Below, in pieces: positions 28,717 to 39,191 of a stretch of DNA of 64,000 nucleotides. Numbering within the stretch: position 1 is the first letter of the stretch; each line of letters opens with the position of its first letter. The notes below the pieces were generated by a model that saw nothing but the letters and a program-made list of their open reading frames with translations, did not search any database and was not told the origin of the DNA. This DNA comes from Isoperla grammatica. Taxonomy: Eukaryota > Arthropoda > Insecta > Plecoptera > Perlodidae. A program made the position numbers and the translations under genes. The stretch lies in assembly GCA_945910005.1 (NCBI GenBank), contig OX246749.1, forward strand, positions 30,830,311 through 30,894,310, written 5' to 3'.

Positions 28717-31692
28717 ATGGATTTAATAAATAATGATTGGGAAGAAATTGAATGTGAAATTACAGATGACTTAAATGGCTGGTGTTATAAAAATTGTAGT
28801 GGAATTATTGCCTTACACCTAAATATAAGATCAATCAACACGAATTGGGATGAGCTACTAATTGCCTTACAGGACCAAGTTAAAAAATTTCATATTTTAA
28901 TTCTCAGTGAAGTGAATTTGTTGGAAGAATGTTCTTTGTTTCATCTCGAAGGGTATACTCGTTTTTGTAAATTACGGGTTAATAAGAGGGGTGGTGGGTT
29001 AATGTTATTTGTAAATAACAACATAACATTTAAAAAAAGAGAAGTGTTATTTAATAATTTTGAGGGTATTGCTGGCGAATTGACTGTGGAAAATGAGATA
29101 ATATCGTTGTTATGTGTTTATAGACCACCTGGTTACAGCACAAAGGTAGATTATATAAATGAAATAGAAACTTATTGGCAGGAAAACAAAAACAAATATT
29201 GTATCTATTTGGGTGACATTAACATTGATACACTTGATTACCGAGATGATAAAGTTCAACTTTATCAGGCGATGTTGGCAACCAACGGATTCATTCAATG
29301 CATCACTAAACCGACACGGGAAGAGATTGTGAATGATAGGCTTAGTAGTACATGTTTAGATCATGTTTACGTACGGGGCATTGACCTAAATGTAAAGTCA
29401 GCTGTTTATACGACGAAAATCAGTGATCACTATTTAGTACTTATATCGACAAGTATGGGGGAAAATAACACTGGAGAACAGTCAGCAGCACCTCTAAAAA
29501 TGTGTATTGACGAGAGAAAACTATTAGGTATTTTAAAAGGTATCAAATGGGGGAATTTATTAGTAGCAAATAATTGTAATGTTTTATATGACGCGATATA
29601 TTGTAACTTTAAAGTAGCGTACGGAAAGGCGACATACTCTAAACATTCTACAAGAAAACAAAGAGTTAACAAAAGCTGGATGACAAAAGAATTACTCGGC
29701 TTACTAAAGGAAAGAGATAATGCATTTCAAAAATGGAAAAAATGTCCACAGCTATCGGTTTATAAAAGTGTTTATAAGAAAAGCTACACTATTCTTAGGA
29801 ATAATGTAAACAAAAAAATAGTAGAAAGGAAACGACAATACTATCAACATTTAATAGAAAGAAATAGATATAGTATAAAGGATACGTGGCAAAATATTAA
29901 TAATCTGGTTGGTAGGAAAAAGCAGAACACAGTAGAGGAAGTAATACATAAATATCTCGGCAAAGGTGACACAATTCATAATGTAGTTGACAACTTTGCA
30001 AGTACATTTGTTGAAGATATTGAAAATATAATTCACCGTTGTGACATCCGATGTGTGGTCAACGATACGATAGGCGGTGGTGAACGGCAGATACAGTCAA
30101 TGTATATTCCTCCTATTAGCGTAAATAAAGCCACTGAGATAATAAACAGTATGAATAGCGATAAACAGGCTGGCATTGATGGTATTAGAATGAGAGACCT
30201 GCAAAATATTGTACATGAAATAAGTCCAGTAATTGCATTATTTATAAATCTGTCTTTAAAGGAGGGAGTGGTTCCTGATACACTAAAAGTGTCAATCATT
30301 AGACCTATCTATAAAAAAGGCGATCATTTAGATTATAAAAATTACAGACCTATTGCCATTCTCTCAAGTATTGAAAAAATATTAGAACGTTATGTGGCTG
30401 ACTGTTTAATAAATTATATGACTAAATTTAATATCATTAACAGAGAGCAATATGGATTTCAAAAAGGAAAAAGCACAGTAGACTTGTTAGAAAAATTCTC
30501 TGACTTAGTTAACTCTAAGTTAAATGACAACTTTCATATTTTATGTATGTTTGTTGATTTTAAGAAGGCTTTCGACACTCTTGACCACAGAATACTTTTA
30601 GATTCGTTGGACAGAATAGGTGTGAGGGGTAAAGTATTAGCGTGGTTTGAAAATTATTTGTTTAACAGGAAACTAATAGTAAAAATAGGGGAAGTTTATA
30701 GTAAAGCTAAAACAAGTAACAGTGGTGTACCACAGGGGTCAATTTTAGGACCCCAGCTTTACTTAGTATACGTGAATGTCATGGTAAAATATATTGTCAA
30801 GTGCCTTTCTTTCTTCTATGCGGACGATACAGCATTAATAGCAATACACAAGAACCTGAAAGTAGCAGAAGCGAATTTGCAAAGCGATTTTCTAAATATG
30901 TTAAAATGGAATCACGATGTGAGACTGATTATAAATACAGAAAAAACTAGAATCGTTCATATTTGTCTACCCCTTAACTCTGATCGGAATGCCACAATAA
31001 CTGTTCACGCCCATAATTTCGAATGTCTACATCGAAACGCCGGCAATCACAGTACCGTACAATGTTCATGTCACACTACCATCGCTTCAGTTTACAGTCA
31101 TCCATATCTAGGTTTAGAAATAGATCAAAAATTTTGCTGGGACATGCAAATTTTAAAAATATGTAAGCGCCTAAGATCTTGTGCTCATCAGCTTTATGCT
31201 CTAAGAGACTTTTTACCATTTAAACATTTAAAAATGGTGTATGTCGCTCTTGCGGAATCCGTCATTTCGTATGGGATATTAGCTTGGGGAAACGCCTCCC
31301 ACTCGCAACTTAAAAACTTAATTTCCATACAAAACAATATATTAAAGATGATGAGCACAAGAGGGAAAGCAGAAAGTAGTATTAGTGTACATGATTTATA
31401 TTTATTATTTGATGTCTTGCCAGTAAGAGAAATTTTTATATACAAGCTAATATTAAAATACTTTTTCGAACAACAATACAAAATTCCTATTGTTCATGAT
31501 ACTGCAACTCGGGCAATAAGTGCTGGTATGTATAGGTTACCACTAGTTAATAACAAATATGGAAATAGATCATTAAGTTATTGTTTACCTTTGTACTTTA
31601 ATAAAATGCCAATGGAGATTAAAATAGTAGACACGTTCGTGGAATTGAAAAGTAAATTAAAAATGTATTTGATTCATAATATAATATTGTAG
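28717..31692 (+). CDS. LINE B2 ORF2: EEP endonuclease plus reverse transcriptase, intact
   Basis: 991 codons from ATG 28717 with no break. Endonuclease (1-240): LHLNIRSIN (Asn36), Glu65 in LSEVN, CVYRPP, GDINID (Asp167), CLDHVYV and SDH (Asp237-His238), the metal-binding and catalytic residues of the EEP fold. Linker 250-500. RT: VSIIRPIYKKGDHLDYKNYR, EQYGFQKGKSTVDLL, MFVDFKKAFDTLDHR (first Asp), SGVPQGSILGPQ, FFYADDTAL (Asp703-Asp704), then the C-terminal thumb with YSHPYLGLEID and AWGNASH. A typical CR1 ORF2 is about this long. It could supply activity to other copies, although its own ORF1 is truncated. It nicks target DNA and primes cDNA synthesis from element RNA. Confidence 0.93.
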   Translation: MDLINNDWEEIECEITDDLNGWCYKNCSGIIALHLNIRSINTNWDELLIALQDQVKKFHILILSEVNLLEECSLFHLEGYTRFCKLRVNKRGGGLMLFVNNNITFKKREVLFNNFEGIAGELTVENEIISLLCVYRPPGYSTKVDYINEIETYWQENKNKYCIYLGDINIDTLDYRDDKVQLYQAMLATNGFIQCITKPTREEIVNDRLSSTCLDHVYVRGIDLNVKSAVYTTKISDHYLVLISTSMGENNTGEQSAAPLKMCIDERKLLGILKGIKWGNLLVANNCNVLYDAIYCNFKVAYGKATYSKHSTRKQRVNKSWMTKELLGLLKERDNAFQKWKKCPQLSVYKSVYKKSYTILRNNVNKKIVERKRQYYQHLIERNRYSIKDTWQNINNLVGRKKQNTVEEVIHKYLGKGDTIHNVVDNFASTFVEDIENIIHRCDIRCVVNDTIGGGERQIQSMYIPPISVNKATEIINSMNSDKQAGIDGIRMRDLQNIVHEISPVIALFINLSLKEGVVPDTLKVSIIRPIYKKGDHLDYKNYRPIAILSSIEKILERYVADCLINYMTKFNIINREQYGFQKGKSTVDLLEKFSDLVNSKLNDNFHILCMFVDFKKAFDTLDHRILLDSLDRIGVRGKVLAWFENYLFNRKLIVKIGEVYSKAKTSNSGVPQGSILGPQLYLVYVNVMVKYIVKCLSFFYADDTALIAIHKNLKVAEANLQSDFLNMLKWNHDVRLIINTEKTRIVHICLPLNSDRNATITVHAHNFECLHRNAGNHSTVQCSCHTTIASVYSHPYLGLEIDQKFCWDMQILKICKRLRSCAHQLYALRDFLPFKHLKMVYVALAESVISYGILAWGNASHSQLKNLISIQNNILKMMSTRGKAESSISVHDLYLLFDVLPVREIFIYKLILKYFFEQQYKIPIVHDTATRAISAGMYRLPLVNNKYGNRSLSYCLPLYFNKMPMEIKIVDTFVELKSKLKMYLIHNIIL

Positions 31693-31896
31693 TTATTTTT
31701 AATTTACTAGTTCAATTAATCAAGAGTGATATTTTTATTACATTGCGTAGTGTCATGTTTTTTTTTATTTGTAATGCATTTATATTTTTTTATTTTTTTT
31801 TCAGTTTCATTACTATTTTGTTTCGAATGGAACATACCATACTTTAGTTATTTAGTTCAGAAGTGTTATACTGTGTTTTTTTAAGTTAGATTAAAT

Positions 31897-31926
31897 CCAC
31901 AGATAAGTTGCTTGTGCAACTTGTGG
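31897..31926 (+). other. 3' hairpin of LINE B2
   Basis: CCAC-AGAT-AAGTTGC, loop TTGT, GCAACTT-GTGG. Two stem pairs differ from the B1/B3 hairpin and both are compensated (C-G to T-A, and A-T to G-C). Confidence 0.8.
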
Positions 31927-31977
31927 ATGTCCGGATAATATTATGCAACTAATTATGTAATGGGACAAATGTATATT

Positions 31978-32012
<35 letters not shown>

Positions 32013-32039
32013 TACTATTATTTTTATTATTATTATTAT

Positions 32040-34037
32040 GGGAATAAGAAGCGGGCATGGAGAGAGAAGAACAGGAACTATACAGAGGAAAATGTAACAA
32101 AGTACATAAGGGCAAAGAACAGTGTAAAACAAATAGTGATGAGAGAAAAAGAGAAGAGCATGGAGGAGTTTGGAGATAGACTTCAGAAAGATTTCCAAGG
32201 AAATAAGAAAGTGTTGTATAACATGGTGAAAGAGAAAAAGGGAAGAACTGAGGAGGCACATTTTCTACGGAAAGAAGATGGAACGGTCACAAACGAGCCA
32301 CACGAGAAGATAAGACTATGGAAAAACTACTTTGAGAACTTGCTTAATGTTGAAGATGCAAGGAAGGGAGGGGCAGCACATACAAGTGAGAAAGAAGGCA
32401 GTGAGGAGCTAGCTACAGCGGAAGAAGATGAAGGAGAAGAGGGGAAGAAAAAAGAAGAGGAACTCTCGGAAGCAGAAGTCAAACTGGCGCTAAAAGAGAT
32501 GATGAATGGGAAAGCACCTGGAGTTGATGAAGTAGTTGTGGACATGATCAAAGCAGCAGGAAAAGAGGGGAAATACTGGATTTTTAGAGTGTTAACAGCA
32601 GCATGGAGAGATAAGAGGATTCCAGAGGACTGGGAAAAGGGTGTTATCATACCAATATTTAAGAAAGGGGACAAAAAGCTCTGTGGAAATTATAGAGGTG
32701 TAACTCTACTCTGCCATTGTGCTAAACTATATGAAAAAGTGCTAGAGAAAAGAATGAAAGAACATGTGGAGAAAAGCTTAAGGGAGGAATTACATGGGTT
32801 TAGAAGGGGCCGGTCAACGGTGGACCTGATTTTCTCAATACGTCAAATGATGGAAAGAGAAAGGGAAAATGGTGAGGAGATCTGGATGGTCTTCCTAGAC
32901 CTCACAAAGGCCTATGATAGAATGCCCAGAGAGAGAGTGTGGGAAAGCCTAAGGAAAAAGAAGGTTGACAGAAAACTGGTGGAAAGAGTGCAGAGCATGT
33001 ATATGAAGAGTGTGAGTTGCGTGGAAACCAGGGAGGGCAGAACGGATTGGTTTGAAGTCAAAACAGGTTTAAGACAAGGAAGTGTGCTGTCACCGATGCT
33101 CTTTAATATAGTACTTGACGAGATATTGAGGAAAGTGGAGACAGACGGACCGGAGGCATCTAGAACCTTAATTTATGCTGATGATGTTCTAATATGGGGA
33201 AAGTCACGGGAAGAAGTACAACAAAGAGTAGATAAGTGGAATGAAGGGACTCAAGAGTTTGGATTAGAGATAAGTATGGCTAAGAGCGAAGTGATGGTTA
33301 TGGGGAATAAGAAGAGGAAAGCGGATAGACCAAAGATTGTACTGCGAGGCGAAGAACTAGTAGAGACTCAGGATTTCAAGTATCTTGGAAGCATCATCTC
33401 ATCTGATGGTAAAATTGACAAGGAGATTGGAAGACGAACGGGGACCGCTGAAAATTTTTTCCAGTTAGTGAGGAAACTAATTTGGAAAAAAGATATACCA
33501 AGGCCATGCAAATTGTTAATATACAAAGCATATTTTGTACCAGTACTCACGTATGGAGCGGTGACTTGGCCAGTTGGGGGAAAAGAAGAAAAAGCAATAC
33601 AAGCAGCAGAAATGAAGTTCCTAAGGAGTGTGGCAGGAGTGACCAAGATTGATAAGATAAGGAGCTCAAAGATAAGGAAGGAACTTGGAGTGGAGAGTCT
33701 AAACTTTAAGCTGGGAAAAGAAAGATTGCGGTGGTTTGGCCACATGAAAAGAATGCAGGACGACAGGATCCCGAAAATCGAGTTTGAGAAAGAAGCAGGG
33801 AAAAAGAAAAGAAAGAGGGGAAGACCAAGACTGAGGTGGGAAGAAGTGATAGCAATGGACGTGGAAAGAAGAAATGCAACTTGGGAAGAGGTCAATCAGG
33901 AACGATGGTGGGAAGATAGAAAAGTATGGACAGAATTTGTAGAAAGAGCAGAGGAAGAAGAAAGTGAAGAGGAGGAGCCGGAGGAAGTTAACATGAGGGA
34001 AGCGTCAGGCATGGCCAGCCGGCTTCGATGTACCTAG
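32040..34037 (+). CDS. RTE-like reverse transcriptase, 5' partial but uninterrupted
   Basis: The frame is open from the element edge (NKKRAWREKNRNYTEENVTK) to TAG at 34035-34037, 665 codons; the first internal ATG is at 32139. Motifs: NGKAPGVDEVVVDMI, GVIIPIFKKGDKKLCGNYRG, ELHGFRRGRSTVDLIFSIRQ, MVFLDLTKAYDRMPRE, TGLRQGSVLSPMLFNIVLDE, and LIYADDVLIWG as the catalytic box. The C-terminal part has RWFGHMKRMQDDRIPK and GRPRLRWEEV, typical of RTE. The N-terminal endonuclease is absent because of 5' truncation, so it cannot retrotranspose alone. An acidic insertion (32395-32470) lies between the pre-RT and RT parts. Confidence 0.9.
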   Translation, partial: GNKKRAWREKNRNYTEENVTKYIRAKNSVKQIVMREKEKSMEEFGDRLQKDFQGNKKVLYNMVKEKKGRTEEAHFLRKEDGTVTNEPHEKIRLWKNYFENLLNVEDARKGGAAHTSEKEGSEELATAEEDEGEEGKKKEEELSEAEVKLALKEMMNGKAPGVDEVVVDMIKAAGKEGKYWIFRVLTAAWRDKRIPEDWEKGVIIPIFKKGDKKLCGNYRGVTLLCHCAKLYEKVLEKRMKEHVEKSLREELHGFRRGRSTVDLIFSIRQMMERERENGEEIWMVFLDLTKAYDRMPRERVWESLRKKKVDRKLVERVQSMYMKSVSCVETREGRTDWFEVKTGLRQGSVLSPMLFNIVLDEILRKVETDGPEASRTLIYADDVLIWGKSREEVQQRVDKWNEGTQEFGLEISMAKSEVMVMGNKKRKADRPKIVLRGEELVETQDFKYLGSIISSDGKIDKEIGRRTGTAENFFQLVRKLIWKKDIPRPCKLLIYKAYFVPVLTYGAVTWPVGGKEEKAIQAAEMKFLRSVAGVTKIDKIRSSKIRKELGVESLNFKLGKERLRWFGHMKRMQDDRIPKIEFEKEAGKKKRKRGRPRLRWEEVIAMDVERRNATWEEVNQERWWEDRKVWTEFVERAEEEESEEEEPEEVNMREASGMASRLRCT

Positions 34038-34110
34038 GGGCCAGAATATGATGGGATTAATTTCCTATCCCCTACCCGACTTCATTGTTGGACACAGGGA
34101 GAAGATATAT
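32040..34110 (+). mobile_element. RTE-like LINE, 5' truncated
   Basis: It starts abruptly against an ATT tract at 32040 and ends with a short 3' UTR and an A-run at 34111-34126. The coding frame spans almost the whole element, as in RTE elements, which have very short 3' UTRs. Confidence 0.88.
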
Positions 34111-34116
34111 AAAAAA

Positions 34117-34264
<148 letters not shown>

Positions 34265-34338
34265 TATATATACACTCGATCACTAGACTCCAGACAGAGC
34301 GGACGTGTTTACGAGCTGCTCTGAGCGCTTGGTTAGTC

Positions 34339-35247
34339 ATGTCGTTAACGTGTGCGATAGTGGATTGTAAGGATAAGTTGCCGAGTGATGGTGATTTTAT
34401 CAAGTGCTTTAACTGCAATAATAATTACCATTTCGAGTGTGCGGGCGTAAGCCGAGCTACGCAAAAAGCTAAAGGGAGAAAGAGTAAGCAAGATTGGCGG
34501 TGTCGTGATTGCCGTTCATCAAAATCAGAGGACACATCATTGAAGGACATTGGGCGCGACGAAGGTGAGTTTGTTAAGCTTCTTTCCGAGTTCCGTGCTG
34601 AGTTTCGTGAGAGCTTTAATTCATTACGAGAAGAAATACAAGAAATAAGAGACGAGTGGTCGTATGAATTAAGAGAGCTTAATTCGGCTGTTGTCACGTT
34701 AAAGAAGCAGAACGAAGAAAAAGATCGTACGATTGAGGCTCTGACTGCGCAGGTCAATTCGTTAGACCAGTACAGCAGAAATAGAAATGTAGAATAGGTA
34801 AATGTCGAAGAAAGCGACGAGGAAGTGGTCGAAGAAATGGTTGTCACCCTTGCTAAGAAACTAGACATTGAGTTGGAGGCTGACGACATCGAGACAGCTC
34901 ATCGGCTGCCATCTAGGAACGCAGATCGACGTTCACGCACTATTATTGTTCAACTCGCGAGTCGCAAGAAGAGAGGTCAATTTATTAAAAAACGCCGTAC
35001 CGTATTAACAAGCAATTCATTGACAGGTGGAAGTGGACAGGTAGGCCAACAACGAGTTTTTATAAACGAAAACTTAGCTCCGTTCTACAAGGAACTTCTC
35101 TGGAGAGCCAAAACGCGGGCAAGAGAGGTGGGCTTCAAATTTGTGTGGTTTAATCGAGGGAAGATTTTCGTAAGGCGAGACGAGACCTCAAGGCGACCAA
35201 TTCAAATTGCCACGTTTACTGACCTGGATAAAATCCCTATCTCGTAG
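34339..35247 (+). pseudogene. LINE B3 ORF1 (PHD finger, coiled coil) with one in-frame TAG
   Basis: ATG at 34339: MSLTCAIVDCKDKLPSDGDF. PHD finger CAIVDC...FIKCFNC...YHFEC...WRCRDC (34351-34515). Coiled coil 34560-34790 (EFRAEFRESFNSLREEIQEI). A TAG at 34795-34797 is the only stop in a 302-codon frame, which continues with IIVQLASRKKRGQF, ENLAPFYKELLWRAKTRARE and FVWFNRGKIFVRRDE and ends at 35247. It is the only copy here with the complete ORF1 layout. Confidence 0.88.
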
Positions 35248-37517
35248 TGCAGTGTATTGGCTTTAGCCACTTTGTGAGTGTTGTTAAAGGTCGTATTTGT
35301 TTTTGTATTACAGTACTTTTGTTGTGTTGTTTTCAATCTTCGGTAAGGAACTAAATGGACTTTTGGAGACAACAAGATAGAGAAAATGTAAAAACGGACA
35401 TTGTACCCGATCTTGACGTGTGGTGTCAGGAGCACTGCTGTGGTCTTACAATTGTTCATTTAAATATAAGATCTGTCAGAAAAAAATGGGATCAAGTACT
35501 TCTAGTTTTACAAAACCAGTTTAATAATATTCATGTCTTAATTTTAAGTGAAATAGATCTAAGAGATGAGTGTTATGGTTATGAACTTGACGGGTTTACT
35601 CGGTTTTATAAATTAAGAGATGGAAGAAGAGGTGGTGGGTTGATGGTTTTTGTTTCAAACATTCTTACGTTTGAGTGTGACAATGCGTCATTTAATAATT
35701 TTGAAGGCATATCTGGCAAACTTGTTTTAGAAAACAAAGTTGTGATTGCATTATTATGTGTTTAGAGGCCCCCTAACAATGCTACGAAATATGATTTTAT
35801 TGCAGAAGTTGAGAAATATTGGGAGCGTGTAGACAACAAATACGCCGTGTTTACTGGAGATGTAAATATTGATACTCTCAATCAACATGATAATACCGTT
35901 CAATTATATGAGGCAGAGCTTTCTGTAAATGGATTCATTCCTTATATTACGGAGGTTACGCGGGAGGAAATATGCAATGACAGGCTAAGCAGTACGTGTC
36001 TTCACTATGTTTATATACGAGGCATTGATGTAAACGTACGTACAGTTGTTCATACTTCAAAGGTCAGTGACCATTATATGATCATCGCAGTAATAGATGG
36101 TTTAGGTGAATTGACTCACGCTCCCATAGATGCACTAGCGATCATTAAATGTATCAATGAAAATAAGTTAATTGTCCACTTACAAAGTATTCAATGGCAA
36201 AGCTTGTTGTCAATTACAAGCTGTTGTCAGTTGTACGATGCAGTGTGTCATAATTTTAAAAAAGCATATGATAAGGCGACTTATTATAAAAACAGGAAAT
36301 CTGAGTGCAGAATTAATAAAAAGTGGATGACTAATGACTCATGAGTTATAAGAGCTAGCAAAGCAAAGAGACCAATTGTTTCGTAAATGGAAAAATTGCA
36401 AGGAATTAAATATTTTCTAAAATATGTATAGACAAGAGTGTAACTATTTAGTAAATAAAAAAATACATGCTGCTAAAAATCAATATTTCAAAGCCGTAAT
36501 TAAAAGAAACAAGCATAACATTAAAGAAACTTGGCAGTCGATTAATGAAATTACAGGTAAGCGTAAGAAAGAGTCAGTTGAGGCAGTAATAAACAGGTAT
36601 TTGGGTAAAAGCGAGAGTCAACAGGTAATTGTAAATAAATTTGCCAAATCATTTGTTGATGAAATTGATAAAACTATTCATAAATGTAAAGTTCAATGTT
36701 TACCTATTGAGAGTGGAGGCGCAATTACAAGCTATCAGCAGCCACAATCTATGTTCATACCTCCTATCGATGAAGTTGAGGTTAAAAAAATTATTAGCGG
36801 TATGAGTCCTAATAAGCAAGCAGACATAGATGGTATAAGAGTAAAAGATTTGCAAAGTGTCTCTAGTGAGATAAGTTCGGTTATTGCACGATTAATTAAT
36901 TTGTCATTAACTGAGGGCAAAGTTCCTGAAAAACTAAAAACATCGATTGTGAGGCCGATTTATAAAAAAGGAAATCACCTTGAATATTCTAATTACAGAC
37001 CAATCGCGTTGTTGCCAAGAATTGAAAAGATTATGGGAAGATACATTGCAAATTGTTTAGTTAAGTACTTAGAAAAATTTAACATTATTAATGAGCATCA
37101 ATACGGATTTCAAAAAGGGAAAAGTACGTCGAATCTACTCTTAAAATTTTCTAATTTGATCAATTCTAAACTTAACAAAAACTGTCACATTTTATGTATG
37201 TTTATCGACTTTACTAAAGCTTTCGATACCCTAAACCATAGAAAATTGCTGCTTGCTCTTGAACGGATTGGCGTAAGAGGTCCCTTGTTAGCATGGTTTG
37301 AAAATTATTTGTCAGAAAGGAAAATAATTGTGCGAGTGGAAGAGTTTGATAGCGAAGTTAGACCACGTCAAACGGGGGTACCGCAAGGGTCTATATAAGG
37401 GCCAGTTCTTTATTTAGTTTATGTAAATTTAATGGTACTGTTCATAAAGAGGTGTTTTTCTTTTTGCTTTGCCGATGACACGGCATTGGTAGCAATTCAT
37501 AAAAATATAAAAATGGC

Positions 37518-37595
37518 CTTTACACTTTATCTTTATTTTATCCCTACCCGATAAATTAATGTTGGAAACGGGGTCAAGATATATATAAAAATGGC
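37518..37595 (+). mobile_element. RTE 3'-tail fragment inserted in LINE B3 with 13-bp TSD
   Basis: About 65 bp (TTATCCCTACCCGATAAATT to GGTCAAGATAT) matching the last 60 bp of the RTE element (34060-34110). The 13-bp TSD ATATAAAAATGGC stands at 37505-37517 and 37583-37595. Removing the insert and one duplicate restores the LINE B alignment at AIHKN...LYLQEDF. It is either an extremely 5'-truncated RTE copy or a SINE sharing its tail. Confidence 0.82.
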
Positions 37596-38099
37596 TGGAC
37601 TTTATTTGCAGGAGGATTTTATTAACTTGTTGAGGTGGACACATGATGATGGACATCATTCATTCAGTTAAAACAAAAATAGTACATGTTTCGTCCCCTC
37701 ATAATATTAATCACAATGAAAGTATAAATATTTTTACCCATTCTTTTGATTGTTTTTTATAGCAATGTTTGTCAAAATGTTAGCAGCATCCAATGCAAGT
37801 GTAAAGGTAAAATTAAAATTGATTCAATTTACAGCCATCCGTATTTAGGAGTGGACATCGATCAAAACTTTTGCTGGGATGTGCATATATCACGAGTATG
37901 TAGTAGGCTTAGGTCGTGTTTGAATCAACTGTACAAATTAAAGTTTATACTGCCTTTTACTCTTTTAAGAACGGTTTATATTGCGCTTGCTGAGTCCGTC
38001 ATTTTATACGCCTTGACAGCATGGGGTAATGCTTCGTTTTCAAATATAAAACATATTCTTTTACTGCAGAACAGAATGCTTAGGTTAATATCGTAAAAT

Positions 38100-38368
38100 A
38101 AATCAAATAAAATAAATAAATAAATAAATTCACATTTAGAGTCTACCCACTCAGTAACTAAACTGATTTGCAGTGGGGGACTTTAATTGAAAGTGACTGA
38201 ACTAACCCTGAAGGCTTCGAACACCATCGACGAGTGAGCGATAACCAATCAAAGATCGATATTTCAAATACGAAACATGTGAATTAGTGATTGGACAGTG
38301 CGAACACCTGCGGACAAATGCCAGAATCAACAAGGCCGATTCAGAACAACTTTGAATTTATTGAGTGC
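38100..38368 (+). mobile_element. Dispersed repeat R1, copy 1 (inside LINE B3 ORF2)
   Basis: It begins with an (AAAT)n-like run and ends at about GAATTTATTGAGTGC. It matches 43573-43805 in the opposite orientation over about 240 bp with moderate divergence. GGCTTCGAACACC within it resembles a polymerase III B-box, so a SINE is possible; a MITE is the alternative. The type is not settled. Confidence 0.7.
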
Positions 38369-38846
38369 TTCGTTGCTAGGACGAATGATTTATGTTTTAC
38401 AATAAGTGGGTTGTATAGAATGTGTGATGTCCTTCCTGTTAATACATTATTTATATATAAATTGGTGTTGAAGTTTTACTACCAGGATATGTTTAAAAAC
38501 GTAATAGACCATAGTTTGAATACTCGTGCCAAAGAAGCCGAGTTTTTTAAAATACCTAAGTTTGACAATAAGTATGGCAAGCGTGCATTGGAATATTGTG
38601 TGCCATTTAATTTCAATAAGCTTCCCAAAGACCTGAGGAACTTGGATAGTGTAAGTACTGTGAAAAGGGAATTAAAAGTGTTTTTGTTACGTGATACTAT
38701 CGCACTATGGTAATAGCATTCGAAGAATGCTTAATGTTTTTGAATTTTGTATTATATTATATTATTATATAATTATTTAGTATTAAGAAATGTATTATAG
38801 TTCTAATAGGTGTTGGAGTCCTTTCATTTAGTTTTGTTTGTTATCC

Positions 38847-38877
38847 CCACAGACAAGCTACGCGCGTAGCTTTGTGG
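38847..38877 (+). other. 3' hairpin of LINE B3
   Basis: CCACA-GAC-AAGCTAC, loop GCGC, GTAGCTT-TGTGG, ahead of the A-run at 38925. Confidence 0.8.
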
Positions 38878-38928
38878 TATTGTATCGAATGTTAATTAAC
38901 TGCGTTCTTATAATAAAGGGGGGAAAAA

Positions 38929-39191
<263 letters not shown>

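Larger units (their letters stand above)
28351..31985 (+). mobile_element. LINE B2, CR1-like non-LTR retrotransposon with intact ORF2
   Basis: 5'-truncated in ORF1, complete ORF2, 3' UTR with hairpin and a long A-run at 31983-32007. It is the best-preserved non-LTR copy in the window. Confidence 0.9.
35355..38713 (+). pseudogene. LINE B3 ORF2 (endonuclease and RT), broken by stops and insertions
   Basis: ATG 35355 (MDFWRQQDREN). Endonuclease motifs HLNIRSVRKKW, LSEIDL, GDVNIDTL and SDHYMI are seen, with stops at 35763 (Tyr of CVYRPP to TAG) and about 36342. RT: RPIYKKGNHLEYSNYR, MFIDFTKAFDTLNHR and TGVPQGSI (stop at 37396), then SFCFADDTALVAIHK, interrupted by the RTE-tail insert. The frame resumes 37746-38096 (YSHPYLGVDIDQNF), is split by R1, and ends 38360-38713. 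Several frame changes; inactive. Confidence 0.87.
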
